Positions 26,785 through 35,779 of a stretch of DNA of 64,000 nt are shown piece by piece. The number at the start of each line of letters is the position of its first letter. Position 1 is the first letter of the stretch. The DNA lies in contig VGOW01000006.1 of assembly GCA_016875735.1 (NCBI GenBank), forward strand, positions 30,855-94,854. The letters are read 5' to 3'. The position numbers and the translations under genes are program-made. The notes beneath the pieces were generated by a model that was not told where the DNA came from, searched no databases, and saw only the letters and a program-made list of their open reading frames with translations. The stretch is from Chloroflexota bacterium (GTDB lineage: Bacteria > Chloroflexota > Anaerolineae > Anaerolineales > VGOW01).

Positions 26785-27090
26785 TCATTCATCGGCAATT
26801 TTCAACAGGCCTCGCACTTTGGCGCGGAAGTCGTCGGGCGCGAACGGTTTGCGCACATACTCTGCCACTTCTTGCAGTTTGGCGATCACGCGGTGAGAGG
26901 TTTCGGCGTGAGAGGTGAGCATCACCACCGGAATTTTCGTCGTCACTTCGCTGTTGGTCTTCAGCCAGTCCAGCACTTCCCAGCCGCGCATATCGGGCAG
27001 GGTCAGCGGCAGGGCGTTGAGCGCGATTCGCAGAAGAGCGAATTGATCATCGTCATCTTCCACACTGAGAACACGATAAGTTCGGGGCAT
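26785..27090 (-). CDS. Response-regulator receiver domain with internal deletion
   Basis: 101 residues versus about 120 or more for the family. The start is RVLSVEDDDDQFALLRIALN (acidic pocket kept). The chain then jumps to LPLTLPDMRGWEVLDWLK, IPVVMLTSHAE (switch threonine/serine region) and VRKPFAPDDFRAKVRGLL (conserved KP). The segment that should hold strands 2-3 and the phosphorylated aspartate is absent, with Pro at the expected position. It probably cannot be phosphorylated normally. It is a stand-alone receiver 54 bases upstream of the kinase gene. Confidence 0.8.
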   Translation of the reverse strand: MPRTYRVLSVEDDDDQFALLRIALNALPLTLPDMRGWEVLDWLKTNSEVTTKIPVVMLTSHAETSHRVIAKLQEVAEYVRKPFAPDDFRAKVRGLLKIADE

Positions 27091-27245
27091 GAGTTTCGCT
27101 GTTCGGGATGAAGGGGCGGCTGACAATGATTATAGATAACTATGGGATTCATGCAAGAATGAGGCTAGGCAAGAAATGGCCTCTTGCAATCGGTGCTACA
27201 ATCGCAGCAAATTATCGGCCATTCACCGCACGCGGGGAGGCATCT

Positions 27246-28487
27246 ATGAAAACACGACTCATCCTCTTCACCATCGTCGTTGGATTGTTTGCGCTGGGTT
27301 TGCTGTTGGGGCCGGGCGCGGGCGCGCGGGCGCAGGAGGCCGCGCCCGCACTCGAGGGCGAGGGGCAGTCCATCCGGCTCGTCATTCAGCCGGGCGAGAG
27401 CCTCGCCAAATTCGCGCCCATCTATGGCGTGAGCGGCTCGGCCATGCTGGCCGCCAACCCCGCCATCCTCAACCCCGATATTGTCTATCCCGGCCAAACC
27501 CTCATCATCCCGGTGATCAAGACTCGCACGCCGAGCCTCGCCACGCCCTTCTATTACATCGCCCAATCGGGCGACAACATCGTGACCATCGCCCGACAGT
27601 TCGAGATGGATCCGGGCACGGTGAAATACGCCAACGGGATGGTGAGCGACACCGTGATCGCCGGGCGCGCGTATCTCATTCCCGCCGGGCCGCACTACTT
27701 CACCGTCCGACGGGGCGATACGCTCGACCTCATCGCCCTGCGATACGGCGTGAGCACGGCCTCACTGCTCAACGCCAATCCCAACGTGCCGGATCCGGTG
27801 ACGCTGTTGATCGGCCAGCGCATCTTCATCCCGATTCAATACGACGCCCAGCCCCGCCCGTTTTCCGATCTGCCCCCGCCGGAACCCACACTGCCGCCGA
27901 CGGCGACCGGCACCGCCACATCCGTTCCCGCCGAGCCTGTGCCCACCTCCACCCCGCGTCCCACTGCCACCAGCATCGCCGCGGCCAACAATTTCATCAC
28001 CACCGTCGTGCAACTCAACGAGAGTCTGCTCACGCACACACAGCGCTACGGCGTTTCCGGCTCGGCCATTCTCGCCGTCAACCCCAAACTGCAAATCAAC
28101 CCGGATCTGATCTACCCCGGCGACGTGCTTACCATCCCGGTGGTCATTTCGTTCACGCCCAGCCGAAGCACGCCGTTCTTCTATGTGGTGCAGTCGGGCG
28201 ACACGGCGCTCACCATCGCCAATCGATTCGAGATGACGAGCGACACGCTGATCACGGCCAACCCGCGCGCCTCGTTCGCGGCGGGCACGACGATTCTCGT
28301 TCCGGCGGGGCCGCACATCTACTTCGTGCAGGCCAACGACACACTGGCAAGCATCGCCGCCAAATATCTCGTCACCGAATCATTCCTCGTCAAATACAAT
28401 CCAGCGCTCGTCAACGGCGTGGTGTTCACGGGACAGCGCATCTTTATTCCCGTGCGCTACGACGCCGCCCCCGTGCCGTTCAATTGA
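27246..28487 (+). CDS. Secreted protein with six LysM domains in two triplets
   Basis: 413 residues from the ATG at 27246. A signal peptide (LILFTIVVGLFALGLLLGPG, then ARAQ) is followed by three LysM repeats (YGVSGSAMLAANPAI, FTVRRGDTLDLIALRYGVST among them). A Pro/Thr linker of about 50 residues comes next, and three further repeats match the first three in order (YGVSGSAILAVNPKL, FYVVQSGDTALTIANRFEMT, YFVQANDTLASIAAKYLV). LysM domains bind N-acetylglucosamine polymers such as peptidoglycan. No catalytic domain is present. The gene ends at an intrinsic terminator. Confidence 0.88.
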   Translation: MKTRLILFTIVVGLFALGLLLGPGAGARAQEAAPALEGEGQSIRLVIQPGESLAKFAPIYGVSGSAMLAANPAILNPDIVYPGQTLIIPVIKTRTPSLATPFYYIAQSGDNIVTIARQFEMDPGTVKYANGMVSDTVIAGRAYLIPAGPHYFTVRRGDTLDLIALRYGVSTASLLNANPNVPDPVTLLIGQRIFIPIQYDAQPRPFSDLPPPEPTLPPTATGTATSVPAEPVPTSTPRPTATSIAAANNFITTVVQLNESLLTHTQRYGVSGSAILAVNPKLQINPDLIYPGDVLTIPVVISFTPSRSTPFFYVVQSGDTALTIANRFEMTSDTLITANPRASFAAGTTILVPAGPHIYFVQANDTLASIAAKYLVTESFLVKYNPALVNGVVFTGQRIFIPVRYDAAPVPFN

Positions 28488-28511
28488 CAGTGAACGAGGG
28501 ACGAAAGAAAG

Positions 28512-28539
28512 CGCCCGGCCAATGCGGTCGGGCGTTTTT
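28512..28539 (+). terminator. Intrinsic terminator after the LysM gene
   Basis: Nine-pair stem CGCCCGGCC / GGTCGGGCG (one G-T pair) with loop AATGC, followed by TTTTT. It lies between the convergent LysM and membrane-protein genes. Confidence 0.85.
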
Positions 28540-28541
28540 GA

Positions 28542-28973
28542 TCACGGCGCGAAATGCTTGCGAGTGAACAGCAGCGGCAACAGCGCGGCGAAAAACAGCG
28601 CCGCGTTGAACATGGCATTGAAGCCGACTCCGAAATACAGCGAGATGGCCGTGTCGGAGACGAACCAGATCGTCATTCCGATGGCAATGCAGTTCCACGC
28701 CCAAACTTCTTTTCGCTGGAATGGGTAGTGGGCGATGAAGGCGATGAACACACCCCAGCCCGACACCGTTGCGCCGAGAACCCCGTAGACCCATCGCCGG
28801 AAAGCGGCGGCCTCTTCGGGAACACTGCCCGGCCAGAACGTTGGATCAATCTGATTGTTGAAAAGGAAATCGAACAGCGGGGTGTGATTGGCAAAGGCGA
28901 GCGCCAACCCAAAGAGGGCGACGATCAACCCCAGCACGAACAGCCACTTTTGCCAGAAAAAGAAATTCATCAT
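28542..28973 (-). CDS. Four-helix membrane protein of unknown function
   Basis: 143 residues with four predicted membrane segments (LFVLGLIVALFGLALAFAN, WVYGVLGATVSGWGVFIAFI, WNCIAIGMTIWFVSDTAISL, MFNAALFFAALLPLLFT). It directly follows the GH13 gene without a gap. Homologous small membrane proteins occur scattered in bacteria; no function is known to me. Confidence 0.65.
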   Translation of the reverse strand: MMNFFFWQKWLFVLGLIVALFGLALAFANHTPLFDFLFNNQIDPTFWPGSVPEEAAAFRRWVYGVLGATVSGWGVFIAFIAHYPFQRKEVWAWNCIAIGMTIWFVSDTAISLYFGVGFNAMFNAALFFAALLPLLFTRKHFAP

Positions 28974-30611
28974 CTATCTTCTCTCGAAGATGCTCGCCTC
29001 GAATGGAGCGAGCGTGAGGGTTTCGCCGGGAGCGTGTTCGGCGGCGTGGGTGGAGAGTCGGCATGCCCATTGGCCCGGCGGCATGGGCACAGTCACATCG
29101 TGGCCGAAGAAGTTGAGGGCGACGAGCATCGTTTGCGAATCGGTTTCGCGCAAATAGGTCATGGCGGCCACGGGCCGCTCGATGAGCGGGCGATACGATC
29201 CGCGCCGCAGGGCGGGCGAGGCTTTGCGAAGTTGGATGAGCGCGCGATAGAAGTTGAGCACCGAGTTCGGATCATCGGTTTGCGCGGCGACGTTGATTTT
29301 TTTGTGCGATGCGCCGACAGGCAGCCACGGCTTGCCCGTTGTGAATCCGGCGTTGAGCGACTCGTCCCACTGCATCGGCGTGCGCGCACAATCGCGATTG
29401 TAGAACGGCCAGAAGCGTTTGCTCGGCGGATCGATCAGTTCGTGGCGGGCGAGGTTGGGGCTGGGCATGGCGATCTCTTCGCCCATGTAAAGCAGGGGCG
29501 TGCCGCGCAGGGTGAGGAGCATGGCCGCCGCCACTTTGGATCGGGCCGCAGCGAACGGGCCGCCGCCGTGCCGGGTGACGTGACGGGGCCAATCGTGGTT
29601 GCTGAGGCAATAGCACGGCCACGCATCCGCGCCCAAAGCGGCCTCCCGTTCGGCGACGATTCGCTGGAACGAGCGCGGCAGCCACGGCTGCGCGGCGAAG
29701 GCCGGATCGTAAACCAGGTGCAGTTGATCATCGCCGAGATAGCGAGCAAACACTCGCGGGTCTTCGGTCATGAAAATCTCGCCGATGAGGCCGCGCTCCG
29801 GGCGCGCATCGAGCAGTTGGCGCAGTTCGCGGTACACGCTGTGCAGGTCGGGTTGATCGTAATCGTGGAGGTGCCGTTGGCGGAACCACGGCAGGGCCGC
29901 GCGCGGATCGAGGCTGAAGGAGGCCGGGTTGTCGCGGAACAGCGCATCTTTGAAGTAGGCGTTCACCACGTCGAGTCGGAATCCATCCACGCCCCGTTCG
30001 AGCCAAAACTTCGCGGTGTTCATCAGCGCGGCGCGCGCTTCGGCGTTGCGCCAATTGAGATCGGGCTGTTCTTTGAGAAACATGTGATGGTAGAACTGCC
30101 CGCGAGTCTCGTCCCACTCCCACGCCGAACCGCCGAACACCGACGCCCAATTGTTGGGCGGCTTCGGCGCGTTGCCGCCCGGCGCGGGGTCGCGCCAAAT
30201 GTACCAATCGGCTTTGGGGTTGGAATGCGACGAGCGCGACTCTCGAAACCACGAATGCTCGTCGGAAGTGTGATTGAGCACAAGATCCATCACGATCTTC
30301 AACCCGCGTCGGTGCGCTTCGGCGATGAGCGTGTCGAAGTCGGCGCGCGAGCCGAAGACCGGAGCGATGTCTTCGTAATCCGAAACGTCGTAGCCGAAGT
30401 CGCGCATCGGCGATTTGTTGATCGGCGAGAGCCACAGCGCATCCACGCCGAGCGAAGCGAGGTAATCGAGTTTGCCGATGAGGCCCGGAAGATCACCCAC
30501 GCCGTCGCCATTCGAGTCGGCAAGACTGCGCGGGTAGATTTGATAGATCACGCCGTCGCGCCACCAGAGGGAGTTTGGGTTGGAATTGGAGTTTGAGTTG
30601 AGGGTTGGCAT
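28974..30611 (-). CDS. GH13 alpha-glucosidase / oligo-1,6-glucosidase type
   Basis: 545 residues from the ATG at 30611. The four GH13 regions are present: LVLNHTSDEHSWF, GVDGFRLDVVNAYF (nucleophile Asp), GLIGEIFMTED (acid/base Glu) and CLSNHDWPR. The opening WWRDGVIYQIYPRSLADSNG is typical of alpha-glucosidases that act on short oligosaccharides. There is no signal peptide, so it works on imported sugars. Its asparagine/serine N-terminus (LNSNSNSNPNS) comes from a repeat stretch at 30571-30608. The aldose specificity cannot be read from sequence. Confidence 0.88.
   Translation of the reverse strand: MPTLNSNSNSNPNSLWWRDGVIYQIYPRSLADSNGDGVGDLPGLIGKLDYLASLGVDALWLSPINKSPMRDFGYDVSDYEDIAPVFGSRADFDTLIAEAHRRGLKIVMDLVLNHTSDEHSWFRESRSSHSNPKADWYIWRDPAPGGNAPKPPNNWASVFGGSAWEWDETRGQFYHHMFLKEQPDLNWRNAEARAALMNTAKFWLERGVDGFRLDVVNAYFKDALFRDNPASFSLDPRAALPWFRQRHLHDYDQPDLHSVYRELRQLLDARPERGLIGEIFMTEDPRVFARYLGDDQLHLVYDPAFAAQPWLPRSFQRIVAEREAALGADAWPCYCLSNHDWPRHVTRHGGGPFAAARSKVAAAMLLTLRGTPLLYMGEEIAMPSPNLARHELIDPPSKRFWPFYNRDCARTPMQWDESLNAGFTTGKPWLPVGASHKKINVAAQTDDPNSVLNFYRALIQLRKASPALRRGSYRPLIERPVAAMTYLRETDSQTMLVALNFFGHDVTVPMPPGQWACRLSTHAAEHAPGETLTLAPFEASIFERR
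30571..30608. repeat. In-frame repeat stretch at the GH13 N-terminus (TTTGGGTTGGAATTGG words)
   Basis: Degenerate tandem words gtttggg/ttggaa/ttggag encode the Asn-Ser-rich first residues of the GH13 enzyme. The same vocabulary occurs at 18446 and 40449. Confidence 0.5.
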
Positions 30612-30622
30612 TGCGTGTTTTT

Positions 30623-30694
30623 GATCCACGAAGTCACACGAAGGGGCGCGAAGTTTTTATTTCTTTTCGTGTTGCTCCGTGCCCTTCGTGGATC
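30623..30694. repeat. Inverted-repeat element (GATCCACGAAG / CTTCGTGGATC)
   Basis: Perfect 11-base outer arms at 30623-30633 and 30684-30694, with inner cacacgaagg and cttttcgtgttg words. It fills the gap between the GH13 and lyase genes and reaches the lyase stop. Confidence 0.8.
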
Positions 30695-32192
30695 ACACCT
30701 TATACAGCAAATCAATATACCGCTTGAGCATATCGGAGACGACGGTGCGAAGCGGAAGCGTGGCGGCCATGCCGTACACGGGGGCCATGCCGCCGCGCTC
30801 GTCGGGGTGCGCTTTCACCTGCGCCACCGCCTCTCGCAAATCTTCCACAAACCTTTCGGCCACGCCCGGCTGTGCGTGCCGCAGGGTGAGCGCGAGGTGC
30901 ACCGCCGCCGGTTTGTGCAAACCGTTGAGCGCCCATTTCTTTTTCGCCATCTCGTCCAGCACTCGGTAAATGTCGAGCGAGTCGGAAGCGAACGAAAGGA
31001 TCCACAACGGATCGCCGAGCAGTCGCAGTTCGGGAATCTCGGCGATGCCCTTTTTGATCAGGGAGGCCGTCTCCAAAATTTTTCGCGTGGCCTCCATGTA
31101 TCCCCGCTCGCCTATCGTCACCATCGCCGCCCAGCACACCGCGCTCAACGCGCCCGGCCGGCTCCCGGCAATCGTCGGCGAAAAGTAGAGTCCGCCCGGC
31201 CAATCGGTGGCGGTGAAGTATTGGTGGCGGCGCAGTTCGGCGTTGCGATATAGCACCACCGACATGCCCTTCGCCGCGTAACCGTATTTGTGCGTGTCGG
31301 CGGATATCGAAGTGACTCCCTGAAGACGGAAATCGAATCCCGGAACGGGATAGCCGAGCCGCTCGGCCCACGGCAGAACGAAGCCGCCCAAACAGGCGTC
31401 GGTGTGGAATCCGATTCCCCGTTCGCGCGCGAGTTCGGACATTTCCGGGATCGGATCGATCACGCCGTGCGGGAAGCCGGGCGCCGATCCCACGATGGCA
31501 ACGGTGTTGCGGTTGAGCGCGCGCTTCACCGCCGACAGATCGGCGCGGCACGACGAGTCAATCGGTGTGCGGACGATCTTCATTCGGAAGTATTGCGCGG
31601 CTTTGTCGAAGGCCACATGCGCGGTGACCGGCGCGACGATCTCTGGCGCGGCGATGCCTTTCGTTTCGCGCGCCCAATCGCGATACGTTTTCATCGCCAG
31701 CAAAATGCTCTCGGTGCCGCCCGATGTCACCGTGCCGCACGTGCGCGAATCGCCGCCGAGCATCGCCGCCGTCATCGCCACGATCTCGGATTCGAACTTC
31801 GCCGCGCTCGGCCACACATCCGAGTGCAGGGGGTTGCTCTGCGAGTGGATGGCGTACACGCGATTGAGAAAATCAATGTGCCTCTCGTCGCCGTGATACA
31901 CCGCGCCCGACACAAATCCCTCTTTCCACTTCGACTCTTCGCGCTGTTTCAACGCTTCCATTTCGCGGATGATCTCGTCTCGACTGCGGCCCTCTGCCGG
32001 GAGGCGCGCGGCGGCGAAGAAGCCGTCTCGATACGGTTTCACCGAGCGCTCCAACTCGGCCATGATCCCGTCGTAGTCGCTTTCGATCTTCCGCTTCACC
32101 GACGGAACGGCGCGCAGGCGTTTTTCGATCAGCGCCACGAGGCGCGGATTCATCCGGCTCAGTTGGCCGAGCGCAAACTCCATCCAGTCCAT
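30693..32192 (-). CDS. PLP-dependent lyase of the sphingosine-1-phosphate lyase type
   Basis: 499 residues. Diagnostic stretches are [79 protein letters not shown] (PLP lysine in HKYG) and [18 protein letters not shown]. These match sphingosine-1-phosphate lyase more closely than glutamate decarboxylase. The N-terminal membrane anchor of the animal enzyme is missing. The true substrate in this bacterium, a phospho-sphingoid base or another phospho-amino-alcohol, is not known. It starts one base after the FGGY kinase stop. Confidence 0.8.
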   Translation of the reverse strand: MDWMEFALGQLSRMNPRLVALIEKRLRAVPSVKRKIESDYDGIMAELERSVKPYRDGFFAAARLPAEGRSRDEIIREMEALKQREESKWKEGFVSGAVYHGDERHIDFLNRVYAIHSQSNPLHSDVWPSAAKFESEIVAMTAAMLGGDSRTCGTVTSGGTESILLAMKTYRDWARETKGIAAPEIVAPVTAHVAFDKAAQYFRMKIVRTPIDSSCRADLSAVKRALNRNTVAIVGSAPGFPHGVIDPIPEMSELARERGIGFHTDACLGGFVLPWAERLGYPVPGFDFRLQGVTSISADTHKYGYAAKGMSVVLYRNAELRRHQYFTATDWPGGLYFSPTIAGSRPGALSAVCWAAMVTIGERGYMEATRKILETASLIKKGIAEIPELRLLGDPLWILSFASDSLDIYRVLDEMAKKKWALNGLHKPAAVHLALTLRHAQPGVAERFVEDLREAVAQVKAHPDERGGMAPVYGMAATLPLRTVVSDMLKRYIDLLYKV

Positions 32193-32193
32193 T

Positions 32194-33765
32194 CTATTGG
32201 TTCAGCCTCGCGTAGATTTTTTTGTTGCTCTCGTAGATATTGAGGAACTCGGCGAACAACTCATCGTAGATTTTGCGGTTGTCCGGGTTCGGCTCGTACG
32301 CGCGGGCGATCTGCGCGCGGGCCGGGATGTCGTCGAAGGTCATGTAGCCCAGCGCGGTCGAGGCCAACAAGGCTGCGCCGCGCGCGTTGGCTTGAATGGG
32401 ATCCTTCACTTGCCGGATCGGGCGGTTGAGCGCGTCGGCGCAGATTTGGCACCACACGTCGGAGTTGGCCCCGCCGCCGATCATGTTGAGCGACTCGATC
32501 CGCCGGTTGACGAATTTTTCGATGTGCGTGAACAGCCAGCGCGAATTGAAGGCCACGCCCTCGAACACCGCCCGCACCATTTGCTCACGGGTGGTGGTGA
32601 GCGAAAGGTTGAAGAAGCCGCCCCGTAGTGAGTGGTTCTCTACCGGAGTCCGTTCCCCGTAGAGCCATGGGGTGAAGATCAGTTTGCCGCTTCCCGCCGG
32701 AGTCCGCTCGGCGATCTGATCGAAGAGTCGATAGGCGTTGGCCGGTTTCGCATCGTCGGGAAAGAGCACGTTGTCGCGCAAGAACGTGAGGCACGCTCCG
32801 GCGGTTTCCTGATCGTTGGCGACGAAGTAGCGCGAGGGGTTGGCCGACGGCAGTGAAGCCATGTTGTGATCGAGATCGGTTTTCTTGAACGGCACGTGGC
32901 AGGTGATCCACGATGAGGTGCCGATATAGAGATGCGCTTCGTAATCGCGCACCGCGCCGGAGCCGATGGCCGCCGCCTGCACGTCGGGCGCGCCGATGAT
33001 CACTTGCGCGCGCTCGCTCAGGCCCAATTCGCGCGCGGCGGCGGGCGAGAGCGGGCCGAGGATGGAGTTGGCCGGTTTGAGGTCGGGCAGTTTGTCGCGG
33101 TCGATAGTGGTGTATCGAATGAGTTCGTCTACGTAACGCACACGGGCGAGGTCGCGGTTGTCGGTGACCCAGTGGAGGGCGATGGAGTCGTACGAGGCGG
33201 CCATGAGGCCGGTGAGTCGGAAGTTGATGTAATCTTTCGGCTCAAGAAATTTGTGCGCGGCGCGATAGACATCGGGGCGTTCGTGTTTGAGATAGAGGAT
33301 ATGGGCAATCGAGTCTTTGCCCGAATGCGCCGGGCCGCCGCCGGTGAAATGTATCCAGCGGAGCATTTTGAAAATTTCGTAGCCCTCAATTTTGATCGCG
33401 CCGTCGGTGATGCGATCGACGTGCGGCGCGCCGCGCGTGTCCATCCAAATGATCGCGTCCGCCAGCGGCTGGCCGTCGCGGTCAACCGCCACCGTTCCCG
33501 ACCAGTGGGTGCTGGCGTTGACGGCGACGATGTCCTCCACCGGGACGAGCCGCTGATCGAGCACGCGGCGGGCCGCCGTTTTGATCGCTTCCCACCAATC
33601 ATCGGGGCGCTGTTCGGCCCCGCCGTTGGGGAGGAGCAGAAGCGGCGTCTCGGCAAATTCGCAGGCGATGATTTCGCCGTCGGTGGTCGCCAGCGCCGCC
33701 TTCGGGCCCGAAGTGCCCATATCAATCGCCAAAATGTATTTCCGATTCTCGGCCATCATTGCCAT
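32194..33765 (-). CDS. FGGY-family carbohydrate kinase (xylulokinase-like)
   Basis: 523 residues. The ATP site starts [20 protein letters not shown]. The mid-protein has [15 protein letters not shown] and [20 protein letters not shown]. The C-terminal FGGY signature is [20 protein letters not shown]. It phosphorylates a sugar or polyol; xylulose is a guess from overall resemblance. It is the first gene of a kinase/lyase/alpha-glucosidase series and is followed after one base by the lyase. Confidence 0.82.
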   Translation of the reverse strand: MAMMAENRKYILAIDMGTSGPKAALATTDGEIIACEFAETPLLLLPNGGAEQRPDDWWEAIKTAARRVLDQRLVPVEDIVAVNASTHWSGTVAVDRDGQPLADAIIWMDTRGAPHVDRITDGAIKIEGYEIFKMLRWIHFTGGGPAHSGKDSIAHILYLKHERPDVYRAAHKFLEPKDYINFRLTGLMAASYDSIALHWVTDNRDLARVRYVDELIRYTTIDRDKLPDLKPANSILGPLSPAAARELGLSERAQVIIGAPDVQAAAIGSGAVRDYEAHLYIGTSSWITCHVPFKKTDLDHNMASLPSANPSRYFVANDQETAGACLTFLRDNVLFPDDAKPANAYRLFDQIAERTPAGSGKLIFTPWLYGERTPVENHSLRGGFFNLSLTTTREQMVRAVFEGVAFNSRWLFTHIEKFVNRRIESLNMIGGGANSDVWCQICADALNRPIRQVKDPIQANARGAALLASTALGYMTFDDIPARAQIARAYEPNPDNRKIYDELFAEFLNIYESNKKIYARLNQ

Positions 33766-33768
33766 TCG

Positions 33769-35044
33769 CTAATCCACAAAATACGACCGGCACGCCTCAT
33801 CGATCAGTTCCGGACTCAGTTTGGGCGGCACGCCTTCGTAGTCGCAGATCGAAATTGCCGTTCGCAGAATGTCGCGCGGATGCACCGCTTGCAGAGTCCG
33901 CTTCGGTTCCGCATACCACTTGCGGAGGAGGTGCAGAAAACTTTCCCGGTCGAAGGCGAGGTTGTAAGCCTGGCACACGCGGGCGAAGATTTGATAAAAC
34001 AGTTTCTCGTCGGGGCTGCCCACTTCCACTTTGATCTGGATGCGGCGCAGGAAGGCGGCGTCCACCAACTGAGAGGGATCGAGGTTGGTGGAGAAGACGA
34101 TCAACTGTCGGAACGGCACTTGCAGGGATTGCCCGGTCTGCATCCGCAAATAGTCAATGCCGCTTTCGAGCGGCACGATCCAGCGGTTGAGCAAATCTTG
34201 CGGGCGCACTTGCTGCCGCCCGAAGTCGTCGATGAGAAACATGCCGCCGTTGGCTTTGAGTTGCAGAGGCGATTCGTAGAATTTGGCAATCGGGTCGAAG
34301 CGCAGATCGAGCGCTTCCATTTTCAATTCGCCGCCCACCATCACTGCCGGGCGCTCGAACAAGCCCCATCGTTTATCGACCTTGCCGAACTTCTCGGTCT
34401 GCCCTTTCTCCATCGGCGCGGCTTTGTGCGCCAGCGGATCGTAAACCTGAATGATCTGCCCGGCGGTGGCGACGGCATACGGAAGCCAGATCGGTTCCGG
34501 CGAGCAGTTTGGCAATGGCTTGGGCCACCGTCGATTTGCCGTTGCCGGGCGGGCCGTAGAGGAACAGCGAGGCTCCGGCGTTGATGGCCGGGCCGATGCG
34601 GCGGTGAAAGTTCTCCGGCAGAATCAAATGACTGATCGCTTGCTTCACCTCCGCCGGACTCACCCGCCGCGCTCCGCTCTGCAAACGGATGGCCTGATTG
34701 TATGTTTCGAGCGGCGCCGGAACCGGGCCGAGATATTGACTGCGCTCCAGCGCATCGCGCGCCCGCGCTGAGCCCACATCGGTGAGACGATAGGTGTAAC
34801 TCAACCGTCCCAGCGTGCCCGTCTTCGCCACTTCCACTTGCCGATCCTGCTGCATCTCCGACAACACCTGATCGACGACTTGCGGATGCAGTTTGAGCGT
34901 TTCAGCGAACCGTCCCACGCCTACATCGCCCTTGCCGAACAACAGCCGCAGAACGAGATCGCTGACCATGCTGGCCGGCACGCCCAGTTCTTGAATCGTC
35001 GCCGCCTGAGCGAGAAGGGTGTTGAGATCGGTTGGCTCGGCCAA
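33769..35044 (-). pseudogene. AAA-type ATPase with N-terminal winged-helix-like region, one frameshift
   Basis: A TTG at 35044 has GGAG seven bases upstream and is the likely start; the nearby ATG at 35122 overlaps the divergent methyltransferase start and has no such site. The first frame contains a DNA-binding-like region and the Walker A motif LYGPPGNGKSTVAQAIAKLL. Near 34499-34506 the frame shifts by one base: removing one base from the GG of gccggaacc joins AKLLA to EPIWLPYAVATAGQIIQVYD. The second frame supplies MFLIDDFGRQQV (Walker B), STNLDPSQLVDAAFLRRI (sensor and arginine finger) and the lid. Otherwise complete at about 424 residues; decay or sequencing error cannot be separated. 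Confidence 0.75.
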
Positions 35045-35120
35045 GGGTGCGCTCCTTTTTTCGTCGGAGATATAATGACGCGCGAAAGTATATGACGAAC
35101 CGCGCGAATTCGCTACAGCC

Positions 35121-35765
35121 ATGATCTATTATAACGACCGCCTGGCCCGATACATCGCCGACCTTTTTGCGCCGCAGGACGCCGCTCTCCTCCGCGCTCT
35201 CACCGAATCGCCGCAGCGCGGCCTCCCGGCCATCAACATCCAACCCGAAGAAGGGCGCTTTCTGCAATTCATCGCTCGCGCTTGCGGCGCAAAGAAAGCG
35301 CTGGAGATCGGCACGCTCGGCGGATACAGCGGCTTGTGGATCGCGCGCGGACTCGCGCCCGGCGGAAAACTGATTACGCTCGAAGCGGACTCGGCGCACG
35401 CCGCCGTGGCCCGCGATCATTTCGATGCGGCGGGGCTCGCGGACACCGTCGAAATCCGCATCGGCGACGCGCACGACACCCTGCGAACCCTCGCCGCCGA
35501 GTCGCCTTTCGACTTTGTTTTCATCGACGCCGACAAACCGGGCTACCCCGCCTATTACGAGTGGGCGATGTCGCACGTGCGCATCGGCGGCGTCATCGCC
35601 GCGCACAATGCTTTTCGCTACGGCAACATCGTCGATCCTGCCGACGCCACGCCCGACACCGACATCATCCGCGCATTCAATCGGCGCGTCGCCGCCGACC
35701 CGCGCGTCATCAGCACCATCTTTCCCGGCGGCGATGGCACGTTGATTGCGGTGAAGATCGCCTGA
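35121..35765 (+). CDS. SAM-dependent O-methyltransferase (catechol-OMT-like, class I)
   Basis: 214 residues. The SAM-binding motif is ALEIGTLGGYSGLWIARGL. The metal-binding residues lie in FDFVFIDADKPGYPAYYEWA, and IGGVIAAHNAFRYG follows. This fits the cation-dependent O-methyltransferase family (AdoMet_MTase class 3). The ATG at 35121 is divergent from the ATPase gene and nearly overlaps its alternative start. Substrate unknown. Confidence 0.88.
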   Translation: MIYYNDRLARYIADLFAPQDAALLRALTESPQRGLPAINIQPEEGRFLQFIARACGAKKALEIGTLGGYSGLWIARGLAPGGKLITLEADSAHAAVARDHFDAAGLADTVEIRIGDAHDTLRTLAAESPFDFVFIDADKPGYPAYYEWAMSHVRIGGVIAAHNAFRYGNIVDPADATPDTDIIRAFNRRVAADPRVISTIFPGGDGTLIAVKIA

Positions 35766-35779
35766 CGGAGCGCCGACTC

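Noticed and set aside
26785..27126. Start of the receiver-domain gene at 27126
   Set aside because: The first residues (MSAAPSSRTAKL) are not family-like; the ATG at 27090 starts directly before the first receiver strand.
28554..30596. 680-codon plus-strand frame opposite the GH13 gene
   Set aside because: The opposite strand has all GH13 catalytic regions; the plus-strand product is Arg/His-rich with no domains. Same reasoning for 32932-34584, 11120-12352 and 13004-14419.
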